64,000 nucleotides of DNA from Chloroflexota bacterium (lineage in GTDB: Bacteria > Chloroflexota > Dehalococcoidia > Lucifugimonadales > Lucifugimonadaceae): positions 208,350-272,349 of the forward strand of contig PBEM01000006.1 of assembly GCA_002718415.1 (NCBI GenBank), in the 5' to 3' direction. The notes beneath the pieces were generated by a model that saw only the letters and a list, made by a program, of their open reading frames with translations, did no database searches and was not told where the DNA came from. Position numbers and translations under genes: made by a program. Within the stretch, counting starts at the first letter, position 1; each line of letters begins with the position of its first letter. Below, one piece after another: positions 47,700 to 57,221 of this stretch.

Positions 47700-49226
47700 T
47701 TAATTATCTTGTAATTCATACCCTCCCCAATTTTTTACAATAGTTTTTCTTTCCATTCGCTTCATATTATTGATTTTAGGGTCTTGATAAAATGAATCAT
47801 TGTTGTAATGAGTAGTTGAGAGTTCTTCAAATATCACGCCTGTTTTAGTAGTAAAAGAATGCCATACCATAGGTTGTACCACTAATTTATCTCCCGAGGA
47901 TAGTTTTTTTATTGAACCATTTAAATTTACCTCGAGATCTCCATGAAGAACAAAGTAAGTCTCCTCTTTTCTTTTATGATAATGATTTGGATGTACTTGA
48001 CCAGGTATTTGAACAATTATTTTTTTACAATAATCTCTATTAACTATAGTAATTAGAGCAGCACCTGTTTTTAGAAAATTTTTAATTCCAGTATGGTGTG
48101 AAAATTCTAAATCAAATTCAGTACCTATTATTGTTCTAGATTCATTTATTAAAGCTTTTATTTTATGTATAAAATGCTGGAGAATTAAATGATCTGGTAC
48201 TTTTGGAAATTTTAAATTTTCAATTAGTAAAGGTTCATTTGTTTTTATATCAGTTTTCGCAATAATATCGTTTTTCCAATTACCACTAAATAATTGCGCA
48301 TTTAAAAAAGGCATAGCAAAAAAAGTATCAGATGTTTTTATTGTTTCTCCTTTATTTATATTTTTATTTGCATAAACACCTCTCCATAGAGACTTTAGGG
48401 CTGTTTTTTCTTCTTCAGTTCTATTAATTTCTATATCTGATCCACATAATAATTTTGCTTTATTGTATTTTTCTATCCAGTTGCTTATCTGTTTTTTGTT
48501 AGCAGAATATTTATTTAATGATGTAATTTCTCCAGATAAACTTCCGACATGTTTTTCAAAAATTCTAGCTCCTTTAGAATAAGCGACCATAATTACATCA
48601 TTATCTTCGGGATCTTCATGTGTAGACCATCCGATAGTTATATTTGGATATCTTTTGGACATAAATTCTATTTGATTTAACTCACATAAATCAGTTGGTG
48701 TAGGATAAAGACTGACACAGTGCATTAAAGCAAAATCTAAACCTCTATGTTCTGAAAAACTAACAATTTTATCTATTTCATCGAGTGTTAATCCACCTGT
48801 TGAAATAATTAAGGGTAAATCTGAAAGTGATGCTCTTTCTAATAATGGCCAATCTGTAGCCGAACAACTTCCGATTTTTATGATATCGAAACCCATCTCT
48901 TCAATTTTGTCGACTGATCTTTCATCAAAAGGTGTGCAAATTGAGAATAAATTATTAGATTTTGTGTGATCTAATAATTCTTTAAATTGTTCATTATTTA
49001 GTTTTGTTGATAAGAATCTTTTAATATGAGTTGGTTCATCAGAATTTATATAGTCAGGATGTATAAAAGAATCTAACTGCCTAAATTGGAATTTTACGGC
49101 AGATTTTAGGTTATTATCAATAGAGATTTCGCTACATTCATTTATTATTTGTTTTCCGTGAGCGATATCTCCTTGATGGTTATTAGCCATTTCGAAAATG
49201 AATAAATCTTTAAAGTCAAATTTCAT
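47700..49226 (-). CDS. NeuB-type nonulosonate synthase with SAF and C-terminal cupin domains
   Basis: The 508-residue protein joins three parts. Residues 1-265 match the NeuB TIM barrel (EMANNHQGD, KFQFRQLDSF, IISTGG, TIGWSTHE, ARIFEKHV), which condenses phosphoenolpyruvate with an amino sugar. Residues 277-340 match the antifreeze-like SAF domain. Residues about 395-475 form a cupin with HPNHYHKRKEET and WHSF metal-ligand patterns. NeuB proteins usually end near residue 340-350. It diverges from the unknown gene at 49270 and may supply a sialic, legionaminic or related acid for the NeuA-like enzyme nearby. Confidence 0.88.
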   Translation of the reverse strand: MKFDFKDLFIFEMANNHQGDIAHGKQIINECSEISIDNNLKSAVKFQFRQLDSFIHPDYINSDEPTHIKRFLSTKLNNEQFKELLDHTKSNNLFSICTPFDERSVDKIEEMGFDIIKIGSCSATDWPLLERASLSDLPLIISTGGLTLDEIDKIVSFSEHRGLDFALMHCVSLYPTPTDLCELNQIEFMSKRYPNITIGWSTHEDPEDNDVIMVAYSKGARIFEKHVGSLSGEITSLNKYSANKKQISNWIEKYNKAKLLCGSDIEINRTEEEKTALKSLWRGVYANKNINKGETIKTSDTFFAMPFLNAQLFSGNWKNDIIAKTDIKTNEPLLIENLKFPKVPDHLILQHFIHKIKALINESRTIIGTEFDLEFSHHTGIKNFLKTGAALITIVNRDYCKKIIVQIPGQVHPNHYHKRKEETYFVLHGDLEVNLNGSIKKLSSGDKLVVQPMVWHSFTTKTGVIFEELSTTHYNNDSFYQDPKINNMKRMERKTIVKNWGGYELQDN

Positions 49227-49269
49227 AATTTATTTATATAATGTTTTTATATTATTCAAAATCATATCA

Positions 49270-50568
49270 ATGAAAATATTAAAACATGTAAATAAACAAA
49301 TAAGATTAAAATTTTTTTATGGGTATAAGTTTTTTTTAATGAAATTTTTTTTCCTAAGTCTAAAGTTCAAAGTTTTAATCATTACAGTCTTTTTTCTTAA
49401 TTTATTAATCGATAGAAAGGAAAGAAAAAATATTCATGGATTAGCGTTAGGGAGAAGTATATTCAATGAAGATATTAAAGTTTTAAATAAAACTTCTGAT
49501 ATTGTTTCATATGATAATTTATCTGGTTCATTTTTCAATTATTTAATTACTGAATATATATCTAAGGACATTTTAAAAAAAAGTATTATTCAATACCAAC
49601 TTGACAATAAAAATCGAAAAAAGATCTATAAATTGATTAGTAAAGTAATTTATAGGTTATTGAAATTAAATAAATATGATTTCATTATTAATTGCAACTA
49701 TGATTATTTAAGACATCAAGAAATTGCGCAATATTGTGTGGATAACTCTATTCCTTATTTAGTTTTTTATAAAGAAGGTATAAATTCAAAAAAATACCAT
49801 AAAAATATTGTAGATAATCAAACTAAAATTAAATTTATAGGGACGAAATTACTTGTTCCTAGTAAGGGAATAAAAAGTGCTTTTGTAAATAGTGCAGATA
49901 AAGATTTAAATAATAATAATGTAGCTGTAGTTGGAGTACCTAGATTAAATAATTTAGTTATTGAGAATGAAGAAAAACTTATAAGAAAAAATACAAAAGT
50001 TAAACAGGTTCTTTTATTATCTTTTACACCAGAAGAAAAATTAACATATCATGATAAAATTTCTGAAAATTATATACATGAATTAGCTAAAAATATGCAC
50101 ATAGATATTTTTAATTGTGCGAAAAAATATCCTGATATTAATTTTATTATAAAAACTAAAGTACCTAATCATTACCAAGAATATGTTGAGGATTTATTAT
50201 CTAATAGTGGAGAGATTCCTTCGAATTTAATTATAACTTCCAAGGGTTCATCAATTAGGTATGTTTTTGATTCTGATATAGTTTATGGTTTTTATACTAC
50301 TGTTTTATTAGAAGCGTATATTGCCAATAAAATAATTTTAACAATAAAAGGAAATGATAAGATCGGGATTGAAGAATTTTTTAGTAAAGATCATTCTGGA
50401 GTGAATTTTAGGTTTGATGATTCAAGTTTATATAATTTAATTTATAGTTACAATTCCAACAAATTACAATCTAAAAGATCTATAGATGTAATGAATGAAT
50501 TTTTTGAAGTTTTAGATTCTCCAAATTTTTTAATTGACAAAGAACTTTTTAAGATTTTAAGAAAATAA
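49270..50568 (+). CDS. Unknown glycan-island protein, possibly a GT-B-like transferase
   Basis: I do not recognise this protein (432 residues from the ATG at 49270). The N-terminal 50 residues are hydrophobic and basic and may bind the membrane. The C-terminal half has a pattern seen in CDP-glycerol or polysaccharide transferases: NFIIKTKVPNHY, a segment SDIVYGFYTTVLLEAYIANK and KIGIEEFF. An in-frame start at 49198 would overlap the divergent NeuB gene, so a later start is preferred; a further ATG occurs at 49339. Location between NeuB and NeuA-like genes supports a role in glycan assembly. Confidence 0.7.
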   Translation: MKILKHVNKQIRLKFFYGYKFFLMKFFFLSLKFKVLIITVFFLNLLIDRKERKNIHGLALGRSIFNEDIKVLNKTSDIVSYDNLSGSFFNYLITEYISKDILKKSIIQYQLDNKNRKKIYKLISKVIYRLLKLNKYDFIINCNYDYLRHQEIAQYCVDNSIPYLVFYKEGINSKKYHKNIVDNQTKIKFIGTKLLVPSKGIKSAFVNSADKDLNNNNVAVVGVPRLNNLVIENEEKLIRKNTKVKQVLLLSFTPEEKLTYHDKISENYIHELAKNMHIDIFNCAKKYPDINFIIKTKVPNHYQEYVEDLLSNSGEIPSNLIITSKGSSIRYVFDSDIVYGFYTTVLLEAYIANKIILTIKGNDKIGIEEFFSKDHSGVNFRFDDSSLYNLIYSYNSNKLQSKRSIDVMNEFFEVLDSPNFLIDKELFKILRK

Positions 50569-50587
50569 TTTAGATGGGAATAATTTT

Positions 50588-51301
50588 ATGAGTATAGTTG
50601 CATTGATTCCTGCAAGAGGGGGCTCCAAATCAATTCCTGATAAAAATATAGTAAATTTATTAGGTATTCCACTAATTGAATATACTATAAAAATTGCAAA
50701 AGAATCTAAATTAATAGATAGGGTTATAGTAAGTACTGACTCAGAAAAAATTTCTGAAATTTCTCGAAAATTAGGGGCGGAAGTACCTTTTTTGCGCCCA
50801 GCTGATATTTCAAGAGATGAAAGCCCTGATATTGATGTTTTTTCACATGCTGTTGATTGGTTAAAAAACCATCAAAATTATCAACCAGATCTATTGGTTC
50901 ATTTAAGAGTGACTTCTCCTTTTAGAGAAACTGAGATAATTGATGACGCTATAGATAAAATACTCAATAATCCTAACGCTGATTCTTTAAGATCAATTTC
51001 CATTCCAAGTCAATCTCCTTTCAAAATGTGGAAAATTCTTGATGATAAATTAAGTCCATTAATTCAAACTAATATTCTTGATCATCACAGTATGCCTCGC
51101 CAAACATTACCGGCAGTTTACTGGCAAAACTGTTATGTGGATATAGTAAGAACCAAAACAATAAAGAAATATAAATCTATGACCGGGAAAAATATTATCC
51201 CATATATTATAAAATCTAAATATATACTTGATATAGATGATGAAATTGATTTAAGTCTTGCTGAGATAATAGGAAAAAAATATTTCAATAAAAAAATTTA
51301 A
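50588..51301 (+). CDS. Acylneuraminate (CMP-nonulosonate) cytidylyltransferase
   Basis: The 237-residue protein has the NeuA/KdsB-type nucleotide motif LIPARGGSKSIPDKNI, the VSTDSE and LRPADISRDES segments, and the catalytic-acid region near IDIDDEIDLSLAE. It should activate a nine-carbon acid with CTP, fitting the NeuB-type synthase nearby. The related group includes pseudaminic and legionaminic cytidylyltransferases, and the exact sugar cannot be assigned. It starts 19 bases after the unknown gene. Confidence 0.92.
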   Translation: MSIVALIPARGGSKSIPDKNIVNLLGIPLIEYTIKIAKESKLIDRVIVSTDSEKISEISRKLGAEVPFLRPADISRDESPDIDVFSHAVDWLKNHQNYQPDLLVHLRVTSPFRETEIIDDAIDKILNNPNADSLRSISIPSQSPFKMWKILDDKLSPLIQTNILDHHSMPRQTLPAVYWQNCYVDIVRTKTIKKYKSMTGKNIIPYIIKSKYILDIDDEIDLSLAEIIGKKYFNKKI

Positions 51302-51354
51302 TTTAATGTATTTATATTTATCAAAAGTTTAAATAAAATTTCAGGTATAAAATT

Positions 51355-52308
51355 ATGAAAATTTTAATTACAGGAGGAGGAGGATATGTAGGAAGTCTTC
51401 TGGTTGATAGATTATTGAAGGATGATCACGAATTAGTTATTTTAGATACTTTTTGGTTTGGTAATAATTTAAATAAACATAAAAACATAAAAATTATCAA
51501 GGCAGATATTCGTGAAAAAGATACTTATAACTATTTAGATGAAGATATAGATGTAGTATTTCATTTGGCTAATATAGCTAATGATCCAAGTGGTTTAATT
51601 GATTCAAAATTAACTTGGGAAACTAATGTTCTTGCTACAAAATTAATTTCTGAATGGTCAATAGATATGGGTGTGAAGAAATTTATTTATGCTTCTTCAG
51701 GAAGCGTTTATGGTGTAAAAGAAGAAGAAAAAGTTACTGAAGATTTGCCTTTAGAGCCTATATCTGACTATAACAAAACTAAAATGATTAGTGAGAGAGT
51801 TTTGTTGAGTTATAGTAATGAAATTCCTGTATATATACTAAGACCGGCAACAATATGTGGTTTTTCCCCAAGAATGAGATTAGATTTAACTGTAAATATT
51901 CTAACTTTTCATGCATTGAATTTTGGAGTAGTAAATGTTTTTGGTGGGGACCAAATTAGACCTAATATTAATATTAAAGATATGATTTCTACATATAAAC
52001 ACTTTCTCTATTCTGAAATTGATCCTGGGGTTTATAATGTAGGATTTGAAAATCTTTCTGTTAAAGATATTGCAAATATCATTTCAGAAAAATTTAATGT
52101 CCCAATAAATTTTTCTGATTCAAACGATCCAAGATCATATAGGCTAAATTCAGATAAATTATTATCTACTGGCTTTGTTCCTAAATTTTCAGTTAATGAT
52201 GCTATTGAAGAAATTGATTATATGTTTAAAAAGAATTTAATTAAAGATTATGATTTGAATTATAACGCTAAGATTATGGATAAATTAAAAAAAGATGGTG
52301 TTATTTAA
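51355..52308 (+). CDS. NAD-dependent sugar-nucleotide epimerase/dehydratase
   Basis: The 317-residue extended SDR has TGGGGYVG at the N-terminus, VFHLANIAND, YASSGSVYG and the catalytic YNKTK. It has the length and layout of GalE/WcaG-like epimerases. The substrate is unknown; as the neighbours are nonulosonate and heptose genes it could act on either pathway, including the heptose epimerisation that HldD performs elsewhere, but no HldD-specific feature was seen. Confidence 0.9.
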   Translation: MKILITGGGGYVGSLLVDRLLKDDHELVILDTFWFGNNLNKHKNIKIIKADIREKDTYNYLDEDIDVVFHLANIANDPSGLIDSKLTWETNVLATKLISEWSIDMGVKKFIYASSGSVYGVKEEEKVTEDLPLEPISDYNKTKMISERVLLSYSNEIPVYILRPATICGFSPRMRLDLTVNILTFHALNFGVVNVFGGDQIRPNINIKDMISTYKHFLYSEIDPGVYNVGFENLSVKDIANIISEKFNVPINFSDSNDPRSYRLNSDKLLSTGFVPKFSVNDAIEEIDYMFKKNLIKDYDLNYNAKIMDKLKKDGVI

Positions 52309-52316
52309 ATATCAAA

Positions 52317-52868
52317 TTATTTCCAATTATTTTTATTTGCGATTTTATTAATAATTATTGAAGCATCCTTTAAGTTTTTACATGTAAAATTTTGGCCAAA
52401 ATTTAATTTTTTTGAAGATATAAGTATTGTGGGAATTTTTGCATTTATTCCAGTCTGAATATCACTTTTTTTATCTCCAATCATTATTGATTTTGTTAGT
52501 GGAATATTAAATTTTTTTGCAGCTAAAATTAGATTTAATATTTTTGGTTTTCTGCATTTACACTGATCTTTTTCTAAGTGAGGACAAATATATATTTCAT
52601 CAATTATTTTATTTTTATCATTGATTCGTTTTAGTAATTCTGTATTAAAATTATTTACTTCTTCAATATCAAAAAAACCTCTATTTATTCCAGACTGATT
52701 GGATATTATTGTTATTACTGCTCCAGATTTTTTAATTTTATTTAAACCTTCTTTCGAATTAGGCAATAATTCTAATTGGGAAATTTTGTGTGGATATCCT
52801 ACATCTTCTACGATTGTTCCGTCTCTATCAATAAAAACGATGAACGAATATTTATTATGATTTATCAT
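52317..52868 (-). CDS. gmhB: D-glycero-D-manno-heptose 1,7-bisphosphate phosphatase (GmhB-like)
   Basis: The 183-residue HAD-IIIA phosphatase has FIDRDGTIVEDVGY (motif I), ISNQSGINRG (motif II), the zinc-binding CPHLEKDQCKCRKP and GDKKSDIQTG (motif IV). The cysteine loop and the size define the GmhB/histidinol-phosphatase group. It is convergent with the epimerase and divergent from the HldE-like gene, so heptose bisphosphate is the likely substrate. Confidence 0.88.
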   Translation of the reverse strand: MINHNKYSFIVFIDRDGTIVEDVGYPHKISQLELLPNSKEGLNKIKKSGAVITIISNQSGINRGFFDIEEVNNFNTELLKRINDKNKIIDEIYICPHLEKDQCKCRKPKILNLILAAKKFNIPLTKSIMIGDKKSDIQTGINAKIPTILISSKKLNFGQNFTCKNLKDASIIINKIANKNNWK

Positions 52869-52915
52869 ATTAACAATTGTTATAAAAGAGATTTATCTTT
52901 TTAGGGGAATCAATT

Positions 52916-54460
52916 TTGAGTAATCTGACTGAAGATCGAAAGAAAATACTTTCACTTGAAGAATTAAATAAATTATTAGGTGATTTAAAATTTAGTAACA
53001 AAACTATTGCTCATTGTCATGGAGTTTTTGATCTTTTACATATTGGTCATATAAGACATCTAAAAGAAGCATCTGAATTAGCTGATATATTGATAGTAAG
53101 TATAACTTCAGATAGATTTGTAAATAAAGGGATAAATAGACCTGAATTTAATTTTAATTTACGTGCGGAAGTAATAAGTTCATTAAGTTTTATTGATTTT
53201 GTTATTATAAGTGATTTTCCTACAGCGATAGAGATGATTTCAATAATTAAACCAAATTATTATGTTAAAGGCCCAGATTATTCAGATGATTCAAAAGATA
53301 TATCTGGTGGAATTATTGAAGAAAAGAGAAAAGTGGAATCTTATGGAGGTAAGATATATTTTACTAAAGACATCCAACATAGTTCATCAAATCTTTTAAA
53401 TAAATATTTCAGCAAACTATCTGATGAAACTATTATAGAAATCAATAAAATTAAATCTCGATTATCTTTTGAAAATATATATAATGAAATTGAAAAAATG
53501 AACAAGTTATCTGTGCTTGTTATAGGGGAAGCTATTATTGATGAATATCAATATTGTTCTGCTATCGGAAAATCTAGTAAAAGTCCTACTTTAGCCGTTA
53601 AATTAGATCATTCTGAATTATCTTTAGGAGGAAGTTTATCTATCGCTAAACACGTTGAGGATTTTATCAATAATGTTTCAGTTATTTCTACAGTAGGGGA
53701 TGATTACTATTCTAGAGAATTTATTCCTAAAAAAATTAGTCCTAATTTAGATTTAAATTTAGTCATATCAAAAGACCAAAAAACTATACTAAAAAGAAGA
53801 TTTGTGGAAACTTATTTTTTTCATAAGCTTTTAGAGGTTTATGATTCTACAGGTTGTAATTTAAGTAAATCAGAAAATAAATATTTATTAGATATATTAG
53901 AAAGATTGATTTCCAAATATGATATTGTATTAGTTTCAGACTTTGGACATAAAATGATGTCTAATGAAATAATAGACATAGTACAAAATTCTTCGAAATT
54001 TCTTTCAGTAAATGTTCAAATGAATGCAGCTAATACAGGTTTTAATACACTATCAAAATATTCTAAAGCAGATTATGTTTCTATTACCGAATCAGAATTA
54101 AGATTAGATTATAGAGATAAAGATTCGTATGTTAATGATTTAATTAATGATGCAGCCGATAGATTAGGTACAAATCTATTTTCAGTAACTCGAGGTAGTT
54201 TGGGGTCTATAGTTCATTCAAAGATTGATGGTATTTATAGTATTCCAGCTTTAATAAATAGTAATGATGTAATAGATAGAGTAGGTGCTGGCGATGCATA
54301 TTTTGCAATTACTTCAGTATTAGCTTCTTTGAAACCTCATCCTGAAATGCTTGGTTTATTAGGGAATATGTCAGCAGCTTATGCTACGCGTATAGTAAGT
54401 AATAATAAATCGATCAATAAATTAGAAATAATTAAATCAATAGAATCTTTATTAAAATAA
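52916..54460 (+). CDS. HldE-like bifunctional enzyme with reversed domain order (nucleotidyltransferase then kinase)
   Basis: The 514-residue protein has the cytidylyltransferase-like domain first (HGVFDLLHIGHIRHLKEA, about 35-52; YYVKGPDY near 120) and the PfkB/ribokinase domain second (from about 190, with LGGSLSIAKH and DRVGAGDAYFA at about 454-464). In E. coli HldE the kinase is N-terminal. It should phosphorylate and nucleotide-activate heptose, or glycerol-like analogues. The start is TTG at 52916 with AGGGGAA seven bases upstream. A deletion-prone lysine-free NTP site cannot be judged by eye. Confidence 0.87.
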   Translation: MSNLTEDRKKILSLEELNKLLGDLKFSNKTIAHCHGVFDLLHIGHIRHLKEASELADILIVSITSDRFVNKGINRPEFNFNLRAEVISSLSFIDFVIISDFPTAIEMISIIKPNYYVKGPDYSDDSKDISGGIIEEKRKVESYGGKIYFTKDIQHSSSNLLNKYFSKLSDETIIEINKIKSRLSFENIYNEIEKMNKLSVLVIGEAIIDEYQYCSAIGKSSKSPTLAVKLDHSELSLGGSLSIAKHVEDFINNVSVISTVGDDYYSREFIPKKISPNLDLNLVISKDQKTILKRRFVETYFFHKLLEVYDSTGCNLSKSENKYLLDILERLISKYDIVLVSDFGHKMMSNEIIDIVQNSSKFLSVNVQMNAANTGFNTLSKYSKADYVSITESELRLDYRDKDSYVNDLINDAADRLGTNLFSVTRGSLGSIVHSKIDGIYSIPALINSNDVIDRVGAGDAYFAITSVLASLKPHPEMLGLLGNMSAAYATRIVSNNKSINKLEIIKSIESLLK

Positions 54461-54470
54461 ATTATTAAAA

Positions 54471-55040
54471 ATGAAAAAAATTAGTCTAATCAAATATGCT
54501 TCAGATATAAATGAAGTAATAAATAATTTATTAGTTACTGATAACAATGGTGATAAGTTATCAATAAATCATGGCTGTGATCGATTTATTGAATTAGTAA
54601 AAAAAGTCAGAGAAGACAGAAAAAAAATTATTATTATTGCTAACGGTGGAAGTGTTAGTACCGCTTCTCATTTTCAAAATGATTTAGTTAAAGCTTGTAA
54701 TGTAAGAGCTCTTATATATTCTGATCAACCACTACTAACAGCATTGGCAAATGATTTAGGTTATGAACATATTTATGATGTTCCATTTAAATTATGGATA
54801 GATAAAGATGATTTATTAATCATAATTAGCTCTTCAGGAGAATCAAAAAATTTAATTAATGTATCTAATTATGCGCAAGATAAAGAAATTAAAATTATCA
54901 CTCTAACAGGATTTAAATCTGATAATTATATAAGAAATCAAGGCGACATTAATTTTTATTTAGATTCTTATAGTTATGGGATAGTTGAAAATGCTCATGC
55001 TATTATCACTCATTTTATTACGGATAAAATAAAGGATTAG
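54471..55040 (+). CDS. gmhA: Phosphoheptose isomerase (GmhA-like SIS protein)
   Basis: The 189-residue SIS-domain protein has ANGGSVSTASHFQNDLVKA, the phosphate site SSSGESKN and the C-terminal ENAHAIITH typical of GmhA and DiaA. In this context, ten bases after the HldE-like gene and near GmhB, conversion of sedoheptulose 7-phosphate to a manno-heptose 7-phosphate is most likely. Confidence 0.88.
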   Translation: MKKISLIKYASDINEVINNLLVTDNNGDKLSINHGCDRFIELVKKVREDRKKIIIIANGGSVSTASHFQNDLVKACNVRALIYSDQPLLTALANDLGYEHIYDVPFKLWIDKDDLLIIISSSGESKNLINVSNYAQDKEIKIITLTGFKSDNYIRNQGDINFYLDSYSYGIVENAHAIITHFITDKIKD

Positions 55041-55045
55041 TATAA

Positions 55046-56146
55046 TTGCTATCTTCAAAATTAAAAAAGATTATTCCTACTCCTATAAAAATTTTAAAAA
55101 GAAAAACTTTCAATTATTTTGAGAATAATTTTATTAGTACTTATGGAAGTAAAGATAAAGATCTTTTTATTGGACCTTGGCTGGGTGATGTAGGAAAAGA
55201 ATTAATGTATTGGATTCCATATGTTCGTAAAATGAACAAAGATGGGAAATTATTATTTAGGAAAGCTTATGCTGTTTCTAGAGGTGGGGTGGAAGAATGG
55301 TATGGAGGTTTAGCAGATGGTTATGTAGAGATTCTTGATCATATTGATACAAATTTTTATAGACAACCTTTTGAAATTCAACAAAATAGAAATTCGGGTA
55401 AAGAAGTACCTGAGGTTTCTAATTTTGGAAATGAAGGTCAAAATCAGTTTAAAATATCCGATATAGAAAGGAAAATAATTTCTGATTATGCTTTAAAAAA
55501 TAATATTAGTAAATATGAGATTTTTCATCCTTCAGTTATGTGGAAAAATTCTAGAGATAGATTAATTAGAGATGGTAGAGTTTTGTCATTACAAGAAATA
55601 GATGCGATAAATTATTGGGAAAAATGTAATAGAACTACAGAAAAATATTCAAAAATAGTAGATAAATTAGATTTACCCGATAAATTTATCGCTTCAAAAT
55701 TTTATTTTCACCCTACAAATCTTTTAGAAACAGAAGAAAATAAAATTCATATTAATAAATATATTAATAAATTATCTAAAACACAAAAAATTGTTGATCT
55801 TTCCGCTCCTCTTTCAGTTGATGAATCAATACCACACATATTAGATCATGATAATAAAAATATTATAAATGTACCCATAATTTCTCAAGATAATATAAAT
55901 TTAGGGATTCAAACTGAAATAATTAGGAGATCTGAAGGATTTGTTGGCACATGGGGAGGTGTAAGTGTTTTACCTGCTTTACTGGGCAAACCTCATATAG
56001 GTTTTTTTTCTGGACACGTCAGAGATATTCATCCTGATTATTGTTATCATAATTTATTGTTCACATATTTATATGAAGAATTAAATGACGTTCCTATAAA
56101 ACTTATAGATATAAAAAAATCAGATTTATTAGGAAATTTATTTTAG
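55046..56146 (+). CDS. Unknown glycan-island protein
   Basis: I do not recognise this 366-residue soluble protein. Notable segments are GPWLGDVGKELMYWIPYVRK, the repeated aromatic-rich WYGGLADGYVEIL, and near the end EGFVGTWGGVSVLPALLGKPHIGFFSGHV, which resembles the donor-site end of GT-B transferases such as capsular or heptosyl enzymes. The start is TTG with AAAGGA nine bases upstream. It immediately follows gmhA and is probably cotranscribed, so a heptosyl- or other glycosyltransferase is possible but unproven. Confidence 0.7.
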   Translation: MLSSKLKKIIPTPIKILKRKTFNYFENNFISTYGSKDKDLFIGPWLGDVGKELMYWIPYVRKMNKDGKLLFRKAYAVSRGGVEEWYGGLADGYVEILDHIDTNFYRQPFEIQQNRNSGKEVPEVSNFGNEGQNQFKISDIERKIISDYALKNNISKYEIFHPSVMWKNSRDRLIRDGRVLSLQEIDAINYWEKCNRTTEKYSKIVDKLDLPDKFIASKFYFHPTNLLETEENKIHINKYINKLSKTQKIVDLSAPLSVDESIPHILDHDNKNIINVPIISQDNINLGIQTEIIRRSEGFVGTWGGVSVLPALLGKPHIGFFSGHVRDIHPDYCYHNLLFTYLYEELNDVPIKLIDIKKSDLLGNLF

Positions 56147-56159
56147 ATAGATAAAAAAA

Positions 56160-57221
56160 CTAAAAAGGTCCTTTGAACCAATTTCCAGGGACATCATGTT
56201 TGAAATCATCAAATTTTTCAGGTAAATTAATTTTTTTAGATAACATTACGGATATTTCTTTTATAATTTCATTAGATTTCGGGTAAAAATTTTCTGTGAG
56301 TCCTGGACTTGTAGGTACCGGGAAATCCGGTAAGGTGATTCTTCTTGGAGATTGTTTTAATTTAGAAAAACATTCTTCAACAACGAAAGTTATTATTTCT
56401 GAAGATACTGATGCAAATCTGTTAGCGGTATCTAGAACTAAAAGATTGCCAGTTTTATTAACGGAAGAAATAATTGCTTTTGAATCAATTGGTTTAATAC
56501 TTCTTAGATCTATTAATTCACAGGATATATTATGTTCTGATAAGAGTTCAATAATTCTAATTACTTCTATTGTCATATATGACATACTCACAATCGTAAT
56601 ATCATTCCCTTTGTTAATGACATTTGCTTTGCCTATAGGTATTCTATAGTCTCCCTCAGGAACTATTCCGATTTGATTGTAGAGCCATCTATGTTCTATA
56701 AAAATCACTGGATCATTGTCAAAAATACTTGATAATAATAATCCTTTAGCATCATATGACGTACTTGGCATAATGACTTTTAATCCAGGAATATGAGAAA
56801 ATAATGCTTGTAAATTTTGTGAATGTGTTGGACCTTGCCCCCAACCTCTACCGACTATTAAGCGATTAGTAATAGGTACTGTATTCGCACCGTTAAACAT
56901 GTAATGCCATTTTGCTGCATTATTAATAATTTGATCTAATGTTAAAAGTGAAAAATCTGTTCTCTGATGTATAACTACAGGCCTAATTCCATCCATTGCA
57001 GCCCCTATAGCTATTCCAGTATTGGCATTTTCTGATGTGGGAGGATCTATTACCCTATCAGAACCATATTTTTCTTTTAATCCTAGAGTTGTCCCAAATA
57101 TTCCTCTAGGATCTGTTGCTCCTAATCCTAAACAAATTACATTATCATCAATAGACATAGCTGTATTTAAAGCATCATTAATTGCTTCTACGAAAGTAAT
57201 TTCTTTATTTTTTTTATTCAT
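56160..57221 (-). CDS. Thiamine-diphosphate dehydrogenase E1 component beta subunit
   Basis: The 353-residue protein matches the transketolase-pyrimidine and C-terminal domains of E1 beta subunits, with SENANTGIAIGAAMDG, HSQNLQALFSHIPGL and FPVPTSPGLTENFYPK. It overlaps the E1 alpha gene by four bases. No E2 or E3 gene is nearby. A role in 2-oxo acid cleavage or acyloin formation for glycan sugars is suggested only by its location. Confidence 0.9.
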   Translation of the reverse strand: MNKKNKEITFVEAINDALNTAMSIDDNVICLGLGATDPRGIFGTTLGLKEKYGSDRVIDPPTSENANTGIAIGAAMDGIRPVVIHQRTDFSLLTLDQIINNAAKWHYMFNGANTVPITNRLIVGRGWGQGPTHSQNLQALFSHIPGLKVIMPSTSYDAKGLLLSSIFDNDPVIFIEHRWLYNQIGIVPEGDYRIPIGKANVINKGNDITIVSMSYMTIEVIRIIELLSEHNISCELIDLRSIKPIDSKAIISSVNKTGNLLVLDTANRFASVSSEIITFVVEECFSKLKQSPRRITLPDFPVPTSPGLTENFYPKSNEIIKEISVMLSKKINLPEKFDDFKHDVPGNWFKGPF

